Source: Actinomycetes bacterium (GTDB lineage Bacteria; Actinomycetota; Thermoleophilia; Gaiellales; Gaiellaceae). From it: 47,379 bases of DNA. The first letter of the stretch is position 1; the number at the start of each line of letters is the position of its first letter. A program made the position numbers and the translations under genes. This document shows, piece by piece, positions 1-9,316 of the stretch. Below the pieces are notes generated by a model. The model saw nothing but the letters and a program-made list of their open reading frames with translations. It was not told the DNA's origin and made no database searches. Where the stretch lies: positions 1-47,379 of the forward strand of contig JAOPYY010000068.1 in the NCBI GenBank assembly GCA_025964395.1, in the 5' to 3' direction.

Positions 1-231
1 GTGGTCAAGCACTCGGCGGCGCGCAGCGCCGAAGTCAAGACCCGCGTCGAGGACGGCGTCCTGCGAATCGAGGTCAGGGACAACGGAAGCGGCGGAGCCA
101 AGCCCGGCCGAGGGTCCGGACTCATCGGCCTCAGAGATCGCGTCGAGACGCTCGGCGGGAAGATCGAGATCGTGAGCCCGAAGGGAGGCGGCACGTCGCT
201 GCGCATCGAGATCCCGGTGGACGGCGGCTGA
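1..231 (+). CDS. Sensor histidine kinase C-terminal fragment (GHKL/HATPase_c), 5' truncated by window
   Basis: Translation contains LRIEVRDNGSGGAKPGRGSGLIGLRDRVETLGGKIEIVSPKGGGTSLRIEIP, typical of the NarL-partner (HisKA_3) ATPase C-terminus. Confidence 0.8.
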   Translation: MVKHSAARSAEVKTRVEDGVLRIEVRDNGSGGAKPGRGSGLIGLRDRVETLGGKIEIVSPKGGGTSLRIEIPVDGG

Positions 232-272
232 CGCTCGCGCGCGGGGTAGCCTGGGGACGTGGGTGGACGCTG

Positions 273-1145
273 ATGTGCCGCCTGTTCGGCCTCGCCGCGG
301 GCGCGCACCGGGTGAAGGCGGCGTTCTGGTTGCTCGAGGCGCCGGACAGCCTCGCGCTGCAGAGCCGTCGTGAGCCCGACGGCACCGGGCTCGGCTTCTT
401 CGACGACGACGGGGCGCCGCGGGTCGAGAAGCGTCCGATCGCGGCTTACGCCGACAAGCAATTCGCACGTACCGCGCGAGAGGTGTCCTCGCGGACGTTC
501 GTTGCCCACGTGCGCTTCGCATCGACCGGTGGGCTGCGTCCCGAGAACACACATCCCTTCGTGCAACACCGGCGGCTGTTCGCGCACAACGGAGTGGTCG
601 AGGGGCTTGACCGCCTCGACGCGGAGCTCGGCGACTACCGGGCGCTCGTCAACGGCGACACCGACAGTGAACGGTTCTTCGCGCTGGTCACGAAAGAGAT
701 CGACGCGCACGGCGGCGACGTAGGCGAGGGCATCACGGCAGCCGCACGCTGGGCCGCCGCGCAGCTGCCGCTGTTCGCGCTCAACGTGGTGCTCGTGAGC
801 GCGTCGGACCTCTGGGCGCTCCGCTACCCCGACACGCACGACCTCTTCGTCCTCGAACGCGCAGCCGGCGGCCCGCACGGCGGAAGGCACCTGGACCACG
901 CCAGCCGGTCCGGGCGGGTCCGTGTGCGCTCCGGCGACCTCAGCTCGACGCCTTCGGTCATCGTCGCCACTGAGCGGATGGATGAGGATCCGGGCTGGCG
1001 CAACCTTCAGCCCGGCGAGCTTCTTCACGTGGACGGCGCACTGAACCTGACTTCGCGGATCGCACTCGACAGTCCGCCGGCGCACCTGTTGTCGCTGGCG
1101 GACCTGGACCCGCGAGCGGCGGCGTCGCAGCTGCCACGCGGCTGA
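273..1145 (+). CDS. Class II glutamine amidotransferase family protein (YafJ/EgtC-like)
   Basis: Starts MCRLFG with Cys2 nucleophile; FVAHVRFAST, NTHPFV, LFAHNGVVEG, NGDTDSERFF motifs. Confidence 0.88.
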   Translation: MCRLFGLAAGAHRVKAAFWLLEAPDSLALQSRREPDGTGLGFFDDDGAPRVEKRPIAAYADKQFARTAREVSSRTFVAHVRFASTGGLRPENTHPFVQHRRLFAHNGVVEGLDRLDAELGDYRALVNGDTDSERFFALVTKEIDAHGGDVGEGITAAARWAAAQLPLFALNVVLVSASDLWALRYPDTHDLFVLERAAGGPHGGRHLDHASRSGRVRVRSGDLSSTPSVIVATERMDEDPGWRNLQPGELLHVDGALNLTSRIALDSPPAHLLSLADLDPRAAASQLPRG

Positions 1146-1228
1146 TCCGCGCGGTTGGAGTCCGCGCGGGCGGACGGCAGTTCGCCCCCCGCGAGCCGCC
1201 GCAGGGGCGGCCCGCGGGGCCGGCTGAC

Positions 1229-2464
1229 CTATCCCGCGGGGAGGGAGCGCTGGGTGGTCGGCTGGGTGCCGAGCGTTGCGTTCAGCGTCAGCGTGTTCGA
1301 TCCGCGGCTGACGGTCAGCCCGATCCGGTCGCCCGGGGCGTGGGCGGCGATGGCGGCCACGAGATCGCTGGTGCCGGTGATCTTCTTGCCGTCGACGGCG
1401 GCGACGATGTCGCCCGCCTTCAGGCCGGCGTCTGCGGCCGGGCCGCCGGCGGTGACCGAGCCGACGGCCGCTCCCGTCGCACTCGTCGACTGCGTCGTGG
1501 CCACGCCCAGGTAGGCGTGGCTGACCGTCTGACCGGCTCCAAGCTGGTCAAGCTCGCCGGCGACGAGATCGATCGGGACCGCGAAGCCGACGCCGGAGCT
1601 CTGGTCGGCGCCGCCGGTGGCGATCTGGTCCGCGATGCCGACGACGTGGCCGCTCGAGTCGAAGATCGGGCCGCCGGAGTTGCCGGGGTTCAGCGCAGCA
1701 TCCGTCTGGATCGCGTGAGCGACCGTGTAGCCGTTGGGCGCCTGGATCGTGCGATCGAGGCCGGAGACGATGCCCGTGCTGACGCTCTCCTGGTAGCCGA
1801 ACGGGCTGCCGATGGCCGCGACGGAGTCGCCGACGCCGAGCGCGGCGGAACTGCCGAGCGTCAGCGGGTGCAGCGTCAGGCCGGACGGGTTGACCTTCAG
1901 AACCGCGACATCGGTGGCGTTGTCCTGGCCGGCCAGCGTGGCCGTACGGGTGACACCGTTCGAGAACGTCACCTTGATCGACGTGGCGCCGTCGATGACG
2001 TGCGCGGCAGTGACGATGTGGCCCTGGGCGTCGGCCACGAAGCCGGAGCCGGTTGCCGTCGATTGCGAGGAGCCCTGGCCGAACGGCCCGGGCTGCGAGG
2101 CACCGGTCCCGGTAGCGGTGATGTCGACCACGCCGGCGGAGGCGCTCGCGTAGATCGCCTTCGCGTCCACGTTCGTCGACGACGTGTCGGACGTGTTGCT
2201 CGTCGAGGCCGGCACGACCGTGGTCGTGATCGCCGGCGGGTTGTTGCCGAGCGCGCCGGTCAGCGCGAGCGCGCCGGCGCTCGCGGCGCCCCCGAGGAGC
2301 GCGGTGATCGTCATCAGGACGGCGAGCGAGCGACCGCCGGGCGGGCGGCGGGGCGGGCGGCGGTCGTCGTGGTCGACGGGCGGGTCAGTGCGGCCGGGGC
2401 CCGAGGGGCCACGGTCGTCCGCACCGGCCGTCTGCGGGGGCGGGAACGTGGTGGCCATGTCCAC
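1229..2464 (-). CDS. HtrA/DegP-like serine protease, N-terminal TM anchor, trypsin and PDZ domains
   Basis: TAAHVIDGA, DVAVLKV, NPGNSGGPIF catalytic motifs; C-terminal PDZ (GGPAADAGLKAGDIVAAVDGKKI). Confidence 0.93.
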   Translation of the reverse strand: MDMATTFPPPQTAGADDRGPSGPGRTDPPVDHDDRRPPRRPPGGRSLAVLMTITALLGGAASAGALALTGALGNNPPAITTTVVPASTSNTSDTSSTNVDAKAIYASASAGVVDITATGTGASQPGPFGQGSSQSTATGSGFVADAQGHIVTAAHVIDGATSIKVTFSNGVTRTATLAGQDNATDVAVLKVNPSGLTLHPLTLGSSAALGVGDSVAAIGSPFGYQESVSTGIVSGLDRTIQAPNGYTVAHAIQTDAALNPGNSGGPIFDSSGHVVGIADQIATGGADQSSGVGFAVPIDLVAGELDQLGAGQTVSHAYLGVATTQSTSATGAAVGSVTAGGPAADAGLKAGDIVAAVDGKKITGTSDLVAAIAAHAPGDRIGLTVSRGSNTLTLNATLGTQPTTQRSLPAG

Positions 2465-2551
2465 CTTCCTTTCGATGAGGTCGTTCCATGAGCGGGTACG
2501 ACTTCAGTTATGCGCCCGGCGCGCAGGGATTGCCCGTGAGGACCCTAGGAG

Positions 2552-4012
2552 CTACCTGAGAGCGGGCTCCGTCCGTGGCTGCGGGCAGCGCACGGTGAAG
2601 CACGCGCCGCCCTCGGGACGATTCTCGGCATGGACGCTGCCGCCGTGGGCGGCGGTCAAGCGGCGCACGATCGCGAGGCCCAGGCCGGCGCCGCCGGTCG
2701 CGCTGTTGCGCGTGCGGTCGGCACGAAACAGCGGCTCGAACAGCTGTGGCAGGTCGTCGGGGTCGATGCCCGGCCCGTCGTCGAGGATCTCGAAGCGGAC
2801 CTCGGCCTCGCCGGCGCTGACGCGCAGCTCGACACGAGAGCGGGCGTGACGGGCGGCGTTGTCGAGCAGGTTTATGAGCACTCGCAGCAGTACGGCATGG
2901 TCGCCCTCCAGCACCACCGCATCGTCTGGTGCGACGACGACGATCGCCGGATCGACGGTGTCGGCCGCCTCCCGTGCGAGTAGTGCGACGTCGAGCGCCT
3001 CGCGCTCGAGTTCCGGCGCCGCGTACTCCAGCCGGCTGAACGTGAACAGGTCGCCCACCAGCCGGTCCAGCAGCGTCGCCTTGTCCTGCGCGCGGCGCAG
3101 CTGGTCGCCGTTCCCGATGCCGTGCTCGATCGCCTCGAGCGAGCCGCGCAGCGTGAACAGCGGCGTGCGCAGGTCATGGGCGATCGCGCTGACCAGAAAG
3201 CGGCGCTGCTCGTCGGCGGCCCGGCGCTCGGCCAGGGCGCCGCGCAGACCGTCGGCCATCCCGTGAAGCGCCGCGCCGACCTCGGCGACCTCGCGCGTGC
3301 GTGAGCTGACGGGTGTGACGTCGAGCTCGCCGCCGGCGATCCGCTGCGCGTCGGCGGCCAGCCGTGCGAGCGGCGCGACGACCCAGCGGCGCAGCAGCAC
3401 GACGCCGGCGACCAGCGCGAGCGCAAGCGCCAGCATGCCGACGAGAGCTGTCGCAGCCACGCGCGCGGCGGTGCTCGGACGCTCGACGAACAGGGTCCCT
3501 GCGATCGGTCCGCTGACGAGCGGGTGCTCTTGGTAACGGGTCGTGAGCGTGCGCTTGCCATCGGGTTGCTGGAGCGTCGCCGCCAGCCCCTTGGTAACGA
3601 AGCCGCTCGGGCCCTTCATCGCACCGACCGGCGACAGCGGCGCCTTCGCCTTCGCCTTCGCCTCCGCAGCGTTCGCCTTCGCCTTTTCCGCCGCGGCGTC
3701 CGGCGACGCCCCCTTCGCGGCGAGGCCGCGATCGATCTCGAACGTGGGAGGGACGGCCTGGATGTCAGCCTCGACATGCAACGCTGCGAGCCGACGACTC
3801 AGGGTGTGCTGCGCCGCGGGCTGGGGCAGTTGCGCGCCGGTTTGCTCCACCACCTGCACGGCCGCGCGCAGGCGCCCGTCCAAATCGGACTGCTGGCGCG
3901 CGCCAAACGCCCACCACGTGGCGCCTGCGCCGAGCGCCGGGGCGGCGACCGCGAGCGCGAACCCGAGCGCCAGCCATGCACCGAGGGGCAGGCTGCAGAG
4001 CCGCCGTCTCAT
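2552..4012 (-). CDS. HAMP-containing sensor histidine kinase
   Basis: VSAIAHDLRTPL H-box, NLLDNAARHA N-box, DDGPGIDPDDLPQLFEP and GGAGLGLAIVRR; two TM segments. Confidence 0.93.
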   Translation of the reverse strand: MRRRLCSLPLGAWLALGFALAVAAPALGAGATWWAFGARQQSDLDGRLRAAVQVVEQTGAQLPQPAAQHTLSRRLAALHVEADIQAVPPTFEIDRGLAAKGASPDAAAEKAKANAAEAKAKAKAPLSPVGAMKGPSGFVTKGLAATLQQPDGKRTLTTRYQEHPLVSGPIAGTLFVERPSTAARVAATALVGMLALALALVAGVVLLRRWVVAPLARLAADAQRIAGGELDVTPVSSRTREVAEVGAALHGMADGLRGALAERRAADEQRRFLVSAIAHDLRTPLFTLRGSLEAIEHGIGNGDQLRRAQDKATLLDRLVGDLFTFSRLEYAAPELEREALDVALLAREAADTVDPAIVVVAPDDAVVLEGDHAVLLRVLINLLDNAARHARSRVELRVSAGEAEVRFEILDDGPGIDPDDLPQLFEPLFRADRTRNSATGGAGLGLAIVRRLTAAHGGSVHAENRPEGGACFTVRCPQPRTEPALR

Positions 4013-4701
4013 CGCGTCCCTGGCGGATCGAAGCGGTAGCCGACACCCCAGACCGTCACGAGCAGCCGCGGACGTGCGGGGTCCGCCTCGAGCTTCTCGC
4101 GCAGCTTGCGCACGTAGACCGAGACCGCGCTGCGATCACCCCAGGAGCCCCACAGCAACTCAAACAGCTGGTCGCGCCCGAGCACCTGACGCGGGTGCGC
4201 TGCGAAAACGCGCAGCAACTCGAACTCGCGCGCCGTCATGCGAACCGGGCGGTCAGCAAGCGCGACCTCGTGCGCGGCCAGGTCAATCGCGAGCTCGCCG
4301 AACCGGAGTGCGCTCGGCGCACCCCGATCGCCGTGGCCCGGCGTTCGGCGCAGTACTGCCTTGACCCGCGCGACGACCTCCGCCGGCGTCGCCGACTTGA
4401 CGATGTAGTCGTCGGCGCCGAGCCCGAGCCCGCGCAGCTTGTCGCTGTCGTCCCCGCGCGCCGTCAGGAACAGCAGCGGCACCTCGGACTGCTCGCGAAT
4501 GCGCCGGCACAGGTCAAAGCCCGAGCCGCCCGGCAGCATCACGTCGAGGAGAACGCAGTCGACCGGATGGGCGTCCAGTACCAGCAGCGCAGCGTCTGCG
4601 TCGCCGGCGGTGGCGACGCCAAAGCCCGCGACGCTGAGGAAGTCGCGCAAGAGCGCGACGATGTCCGGCTCGTCCTCGACCACCAGCACCGTCGGCTGCA
4701 T
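4009..4701 (-). CDS. OmpR/PhoB-family response regulator
   Basis: MQPTVLVVEDEPD start at 4701 within the longer ORF; receiver domain plus winged helix (MTAREFELLRVFAAHPRQVLGRDQLFELLWG); stop overlaps kinase start by 4 nt. Confidence 0.93.
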   Translation of the reverse strand: MQPTVLVVEDEPDIVALLRDFLSVAGFGVATAGDADAALLVLDAHPVDCVLLDVMLPGGSGFDLCRRIREQSEVPLLFLTARGDDSDKLRGLGLGADDYIVKSATPAEVVARVKAVLRRTPGHGDRGAPSALRFGELAIDLAAHEVALADRPVRMTAREFELLRVFAAHPRQVLGRDQLFELLWGSWGDRSAVSVYVRKLREKLEADPARPRLLVTVWGVGYRFDPPGTR

Positions 4702-4829
4702 TGCCGTGAGTGTCGCGCACCCCGGCGGCGCTCGTCGCGGTTTTCGGAAAGTCTTCGGCGGTTGTGCGCTGCCTGCTCGCGCGGCGCTGGTGCGATCCAG
4801 CCACTGTCCAACGACGAGAGGAACACAGC

Positions 4830-5402
4830 ATGCGACGAATTCCCACGATGATCGCGTCCGCCGGCGCAGCGGCACTCACGACGCTCGCGGTCGTGGCGGC
4901 GGTGCCGGCGATTGGCGACGACGGAGCGGCTCCGCAGACAGCCGACGCGCTGGCGGCCTGCCTGCGCGCCCACGGACTCGACGGCGCACCGGACGGCGCC
5001 GCGTTGAAGCCGTGGCTCGGCCGGCGTCCGGAAGGGGACGCGACCACCGAGCGCGCGTTGGATGCGTGCGATCCGCAGGTCTCCAAGGACGAGGCCTCGG
5101 AGGTCTCGAAGGCCAATGCCGGGCCCTCCGAGCAGGAACTGCGCTCGTGCCTCAAGAACCACGGCATCGAGGTCCCCGGCGACGACCCGATGTCGCTCAA
5201 GCGCTGGATCGGCGAGCACCACGAACAGGCAGCCACCGCCTCCGCGCTTGAGGCATGCGACGTCGGGTTTGCCGACAAATCCGCGGCCGTGGCGCGCGGC
5301 AAGGACGGCCCGGTCTGCGAGGCGGGGCCCGCGAATCCGACGGACAGGAAGGCCACCCCAGAGGCTCCCGCCGCGAACGGCGGCGTGTCAGCCGGCACCT
5401 GA
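4830..5402 (+). CDS. Secreted hypothetical protein
   Basis: Start MRRIPTMIASAGAAALTTLAVVAAVPAIG signal-like after GAGAGGAACACAGC; divergent from the two-component genes. Confidence 0.65.
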   Translation: MRRIPTMIASAGAAALTTLAVVAAVPAIGDDGAAPQTADALAACLRAHGLDGAPDGAALKPWLGRRPEGDATTERALDACDPQVSKDEASEVSKANAGPSEQELRSCLKNHGIEVPGDDPMSLKRWIGEHHEQAATASALEACDVGFADKSAAVARGKDGPVCEAGPANPTDRKATPEAPAANGGVSAGT

Positions 5403-5843
5403 TCCGAGAACCTCCAACGCCGCGATTTCGGGCCCGGCGGGCAGGCGCCGGGCCCGGCCCCCTGTTCACGCCTTGCTGACTCAATCGTGAACCTTCCGCC
5501 CGCCGGGCATCACTTGACATTTTCACCCCGTCAGGCGTACCGTCGGGCGAAATCCGTCTGGCCTGTCGTTACAGCTGATGGCCGCGCGGTACTACCGGCT
5601 TTGAGGAGCCGGCCAAGGCTCAGTGCTGTCGTCTGCAGCGGCATGCGCCAGTGACACGGCGCGCTCGGGGAATCGCTCCAGGGAGTTCCCGGGAGGGCCG
5701 GAGGAGGTGCGTTGGATGGCTGTGCAACCGCACCGCGCCAGGCAGCGAGCGAAGCGCCAACCTGGACCGATCCAAGCGGTACCGAGCGAAGTGCCCGCCA
5801 GGCAGAATGGGTGCGCGAGGCCGGCGAGCCGAAGCGTCCGGCG

Positions 5844-8300
5844 ATGACCCGACCTCTATATGGGCTCGGGCGGCTTTGTGCGCGGCACAGGTTCGTAATC
5901 GTCCTGCTCTGGGTCGCAGTCGTGGTCGCGCTCGCCGCGGTTGCCAGAGGAACGGGTCAGCAGACGAGTGACGACCTCGTGCTCCCGGGCACGGACAGCC
6001 AGAACGCCACGGACATCCTGTCCACGCGCTTCCCCGCGGAGGCCAACGGCACGAATCCGATCACGTTCAAGGCGCCGCCCGGCGGCAAGCTGTCTGACAG
6101 CAAGTACAAGAACGCCATCGACGGCGTCGTCGACGCCTACAAGAAGGACCCGGCGATCCAGAAAGTCGTCAGCCCGTTCTCGAGCGGCGCCGACGGCGAT
6201 CTCTCGAAGGGCAAGACGGCAGGCTTCATCTCGCTCACGCTGAAGGACGACCCGAGCAACCTGAGCGTCGCCGAGGCGCACGACATCATCAACGTCGCAA
6301 ACCCGGCGAAAGCGGCCGGTCTGAAGGTCGCCGCGGGCGGCTACCTCGGCCAAAAGGTCTCGAAGCCCAGCACCCACCTCTCGGAGGTCGTGGGCATCGT
6401 GGCTGCGATCGTCATCCTGCTCCTGACCTTCGGAAGCTTCGTGGCGATGGGCTTGCCGATTCTCACGGCGATCCTCGGCCTCGTCAGCGGATTGAGCCTG
6501 ATCGCCCTGCTCGGGCAGATCACCGCGGTGCCGACAACAGCGCCTGCGCTGGCGACGATGATCGGCCTCGGAGTGGGCATCGACTACGGGCTCTTCGTGG
6601 TCACACGCCATCGCGAGCAACTCCACGCCGGGATGGAACTGCGCGAGTCGATCGCGCGGACGACGGCGACGTCCGGCGGAGCAGTGGTGTTCGCCGGCGG
6701 AACCGTGATCATTGCCCTGCTCTCGCTCGCGCTGGCAGGCATCCCGCTTGTGCGGACCCTCGGCTACACGGCGGCAATCGTTGTGCTCATCGCGGTCGCC
6801 GCGGCGATCACGTTCCTTCCCGCGATCCTCGCCGTGCTCGGTACGCGCGTGAACGCGCTACCCCTGCCGGGGCTCAAGCTCCATCACGACCAGCGCCCGC
6901 ACGGTTGGGCGCGCTGGGCGCGCTTGGTGGCCGCCCGCCCGTGGCCGGCCCTCGTTCTCGGTGTTGTCGTGCTGGCGGTGCTGGCGACACCGCTCCACAC
7001 GCTCGAATTGGGGCAGACGAACGTCGGCGCCCTGCCGAAGGACACACAAGCGCGGCAGTCATATGACCGCATGAGCGGGGCATTCGGGGCGGGATCGAAC
7101 GGCCCGATGCTGGTCGCCGTGAAGCTGACCAAGCCGGCCGCCAACGACCAGAAGCAGCTCGACGACGTCAAGAAGCAGCAGTCGGACCAGGAAAGCAAGC
7201 AGAAGCAACAGACCCAAACCAAGACTCAGCAGCTCACGCAGCAGCTCGAGGCCCAAGGCGTCCCGCCCCAGCAGGCTCAGGCCCAGGCTCAGCAGCAGGT
7301 ATCGGCAGACCAGAAGAAGGACCAGTCCAAGCAGGCCGACCAAGCCACGAAGACAAAGCAGCAGGAGAAGTTCCTCGGGTCGAAGGCGTCCGACCCGCGG
7401 CTGCAGCAGCTGCGAACCGACATGGAGAAGACGAAGGGCGTGAAATCGGTCACCGAGCCGCTCGTCAACAAAGGTGGAACGGCTGCCGTCTACACGCTCG
7501 TCGCCACGACCGCACCGTCTTCGGACGCCACCAAGACGCTGGTGAGCACCCTGCGCGACAAGGTGATCCCCAAGGCGACGAAGGGGCAGGGGCTGTCCGC
7601 GGACGTCGGCGGCACGACAGCCGGCTACATCGACCTCGCCAAGCAGATCGGTTCCAAGCTGCCCCTGGTCATCGGCATCGTGCTCGCGCTGTCGTTCGCC
7701 TTGCTGGCGCTCGCTTTCCGCTCGCTGATCGTGCCGCTCAAGGCGGTGGTCATGAACCTGCTCTCAATCGCGGCTGCCTTTGGCGTGGTCACGTATGCCT
7801 TCGGGCACAGCTGGTCCTCCAAGCTCGTGGGGCTCGAGGGACCCGTGCCGATCGTGTCTTACGTGCCGCTGATGATGTTCGCGATCCTGTTCGGGCTCTC
7901 GATGGACTACGAGGTGTTCCTGATGACGCACGTGCGCGAGCGCTGGCAGGCCACGCGCCACGCGCACACGGCCGTCATCGACGGCCTGGCCGGTACCGGA
8001 CGCGTGATCACGTCGGCCGCGCTGATCATGGTCAGCGTCTTCTGTGCTTTCGTGATCAACGGCGACCCGAACATCAAGCAGTTCGGGCTCGGCATGGCCG
8101 CCGCGGTCGCGGTCGACGCCACCGTGGTGCGGTGCCTGCTCGTGCCGGCGATCCTGGTGCTTCTCGACAAGTCCGCGTGGTGGCTGCCGCGCTGGCTCGA
8201 CCGGGGACTCCCGGAGATCAGCATCGAAGGCGAGGAGTACTTCGCCGAGCGAGACGCCGCCGCGGCGCGTGAGGAGCGGCGGGTTCCCGCGAAGGTATGA
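5844..8300 (+). CDS. MMPL/RND family transporter
   Basis: MTRPLYGLGRLCARHRFVIVLLW start; MMPL TM architecture, VGIDYGLFVVTRHREQL and LSMDYEVFLMTHVRERW; Q/K-rich periplasmic segment. Confidence 0.92.
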   Translation: MTRPLYGLGRLCARHRFVIVLLWVAVVVALAAVARGTGQQTSDDLVLPGTDSQNATDILSTRFPAEANGTNPITFKAPPGGKLSDSKYKNAIDGVVDAYKKDPAIQKVVSPFSSGADGDLSKGKTAGFISLTLKDDPSNLSVAEAHDIINVANPAKAAGLKVAAGGYLGQKVSKPSTHLSEVVGIVAAIVILLLTFGSFVAMGLPILTAILGLVSGLSLIALLGQITAVPTTAPALATMIGLGVGIDYGLFVVTRHREQLHAGMELRESIARTTATSGGAVVFAGGTVIIALLSLALAGIPLVRTLGYTAAIVVLIAVAAAITFLPAILAVLGTRVNALPLPGLKLHHDQRPHGWARWARLVAARPWPALVLGVVVLAVLATPLHTLELGQTNVGALPKDTQARQSYDRMSGAFGAGSNGPMLVAVKLTKPAANDQKQLDDVKKQQSDQESKQKQQTQTKTQQLTQQLEAQGVPPQQAQAQAQQQVSADQKKDQSKQADQATKTKQQEKFLGSKASDPRLQQLRTDMEKTKGVKSVTEPLVNKGGTAAVYTLVATTAPSSDATKTLVSTLRDKVIPKATKGQGLSADVGGTTAGYIDLAKQIGSKLPLVIGIVLALSFALLALAFRSLIVPLKAVVMNLLSIAAAFGVVTYAFGHSWSSKLVGLEGPVPIVSYVPLMMFAILFGLSMDYEVFLMTHVRERWQATRHAHTAVIDGLAGTGRVITSAALIMVSVFCAFVINGDPNIKQFGLGMAAAVAVDATVVRCLLVPAILVLLDKSAWWLPRWLDRGLPEISIEGEEYFAERDAAAAREERRVPAKV

Positions 8301-8383
8301 GCGTCGCACTCGAGATCGCACGGGTCGCCGGTCAACCTCGGCGCGTGCAATCGGCCGAGATCGGCCTCGAGACGGACGACTCA

Positions 8384-8408
8384 ACGAAAATGCCCGCCGC
8401 AGCGGGCG
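8384..8408 (-). terminator. Rho-independent terminator downstream of tRNA-Thr
   Basis: Minus strand GCCCGC-TGCG-GCGGGC followed by ATTTTCG. Confidence 0.65.
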
Positions 8409-8418
8409 TTTCCAAGAG

Positions 8419-8491
8419 AGCCCAGTGGGGGACTCGAACCCCCGACCCCCTCCTTACCATGGAGGTGCTCTACCAACTGAGCTAACTGGGC
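8419..8491 (-). tRNA. tRNA-Thr (GGT)
   Basis: Cloverleaf: acceptor GCCCAGT/ACTGGGC, anticodon arm CCTCC-ATGGTAA-GGAGG, T-loop TTCGAGT. Confidence 0.95.
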
Positions 8492-8724
8492 GGTGGCGGC
8501 GGAGGTTAGCGTCGCGGCGCAGGTCGTTGGTGGTCACCGCCGCGGCACGCGGGCAGCGGCGGCAGCAGGAGAACTGCGAGAGCAGCCCCAAGAAGAGCCG
8601 GCGTCCATCCACCTCATCGTTGGGCGCGCGTTTCCGATTCAGGGAGCACCGGTGTCCCTGCGGGCACGGCCACCAGGTGCGGGCCTAGACCGGCGTGTAA
8701 AGGTGCTTTACAAACGGCCTTGAA

Positions 8725-8806
8725 TGGGGGGAGCAGGATTCGAACCTGCGTACGCATAGCGACTTGGTTTACAGCCAAGCTCCTTTAACCACTCGGACAT
8801 CCCCCC
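8725..8806 (-). tRNA. tRNA-Tyr (GTA), class II with long variable arm
   Basis: Acceptor GGGGGGA/TCCCCCC, anticodon arm CTTGG-CTGTAAA-CCAAG, T-arm GCAGG-TTCGAAT-CCTGC. Confidence 0.95.
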
Positions 8807-8809
8807 GAG

Positions 8810-9250
8810 CTATCGCGAGCCGATTGTAGAGCCGGGCATTCGCTGCGTGCGATCCGGAATCGGGTCCCCGGGGGCGACTTCGCATTCGCTGTATTTCTCT
8901 CCCCCGAGCGTGACGGTTCGCGCCCCGTCCAGCGCCCACGAGGGCAGGAACCAACGTCGGCCATCTCCCACGTGCACGTAGACGTAGTCACAGCGCGCAG
9001 GTTCGAAGAGCTTCGTCGTACCGGTCCAGCTCTGGTTTCCGCCGTGAGTGCACAGCTGAGCACACCACCGCCCGAGCTTCGTCCGGCGGGCAGTCGTCTT
9101 GACTTCGACCCGGCAGATTCGATCGCCGAAGTCAGCGATCAAGTCGTAGTCAGGACAATGGCCGATCGGCTTGGACACGACGGCGCCCTGGGCCGTCAGC
9201 CACAACGCCCCGGACATCTCGCCGAAGTCGCCTTGGATGCGCGGATGCAT
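8810..9250 (-). CDS. PD-(D/E)XK endonuclease-like protein (group I intron-associated endonuclease-like family)
   Basis: MHPRIQGDFGEMSG...DYDLIADFGDRICRVEVKTT matches the E...D...ExK layout; THGGNQSWTG and RCDYVYVHVGDGRRWFLP segments. Confidence 0.72.
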   Translation of the reverse strand: MHPRIQGDFGEMSGALWLTAQGAVVSKPIGHCPDYDLIADFGDRICRVEVKTTARRTKLGRWCAQLCTHGGNQSWTGTTKLFEPARCDYVYVHVGDGRRWFLPSWALDGARTVTLGGEKYSECEVAPGDPIPDRTQRMPGSTIGSR

Positions 9251-9316
9251 GCACCGAACATACGTTCGGCGTCGGACAGAGACGCCGCGTTACGAGGCGT
9301 CTCTGAGTCGCAGCGC

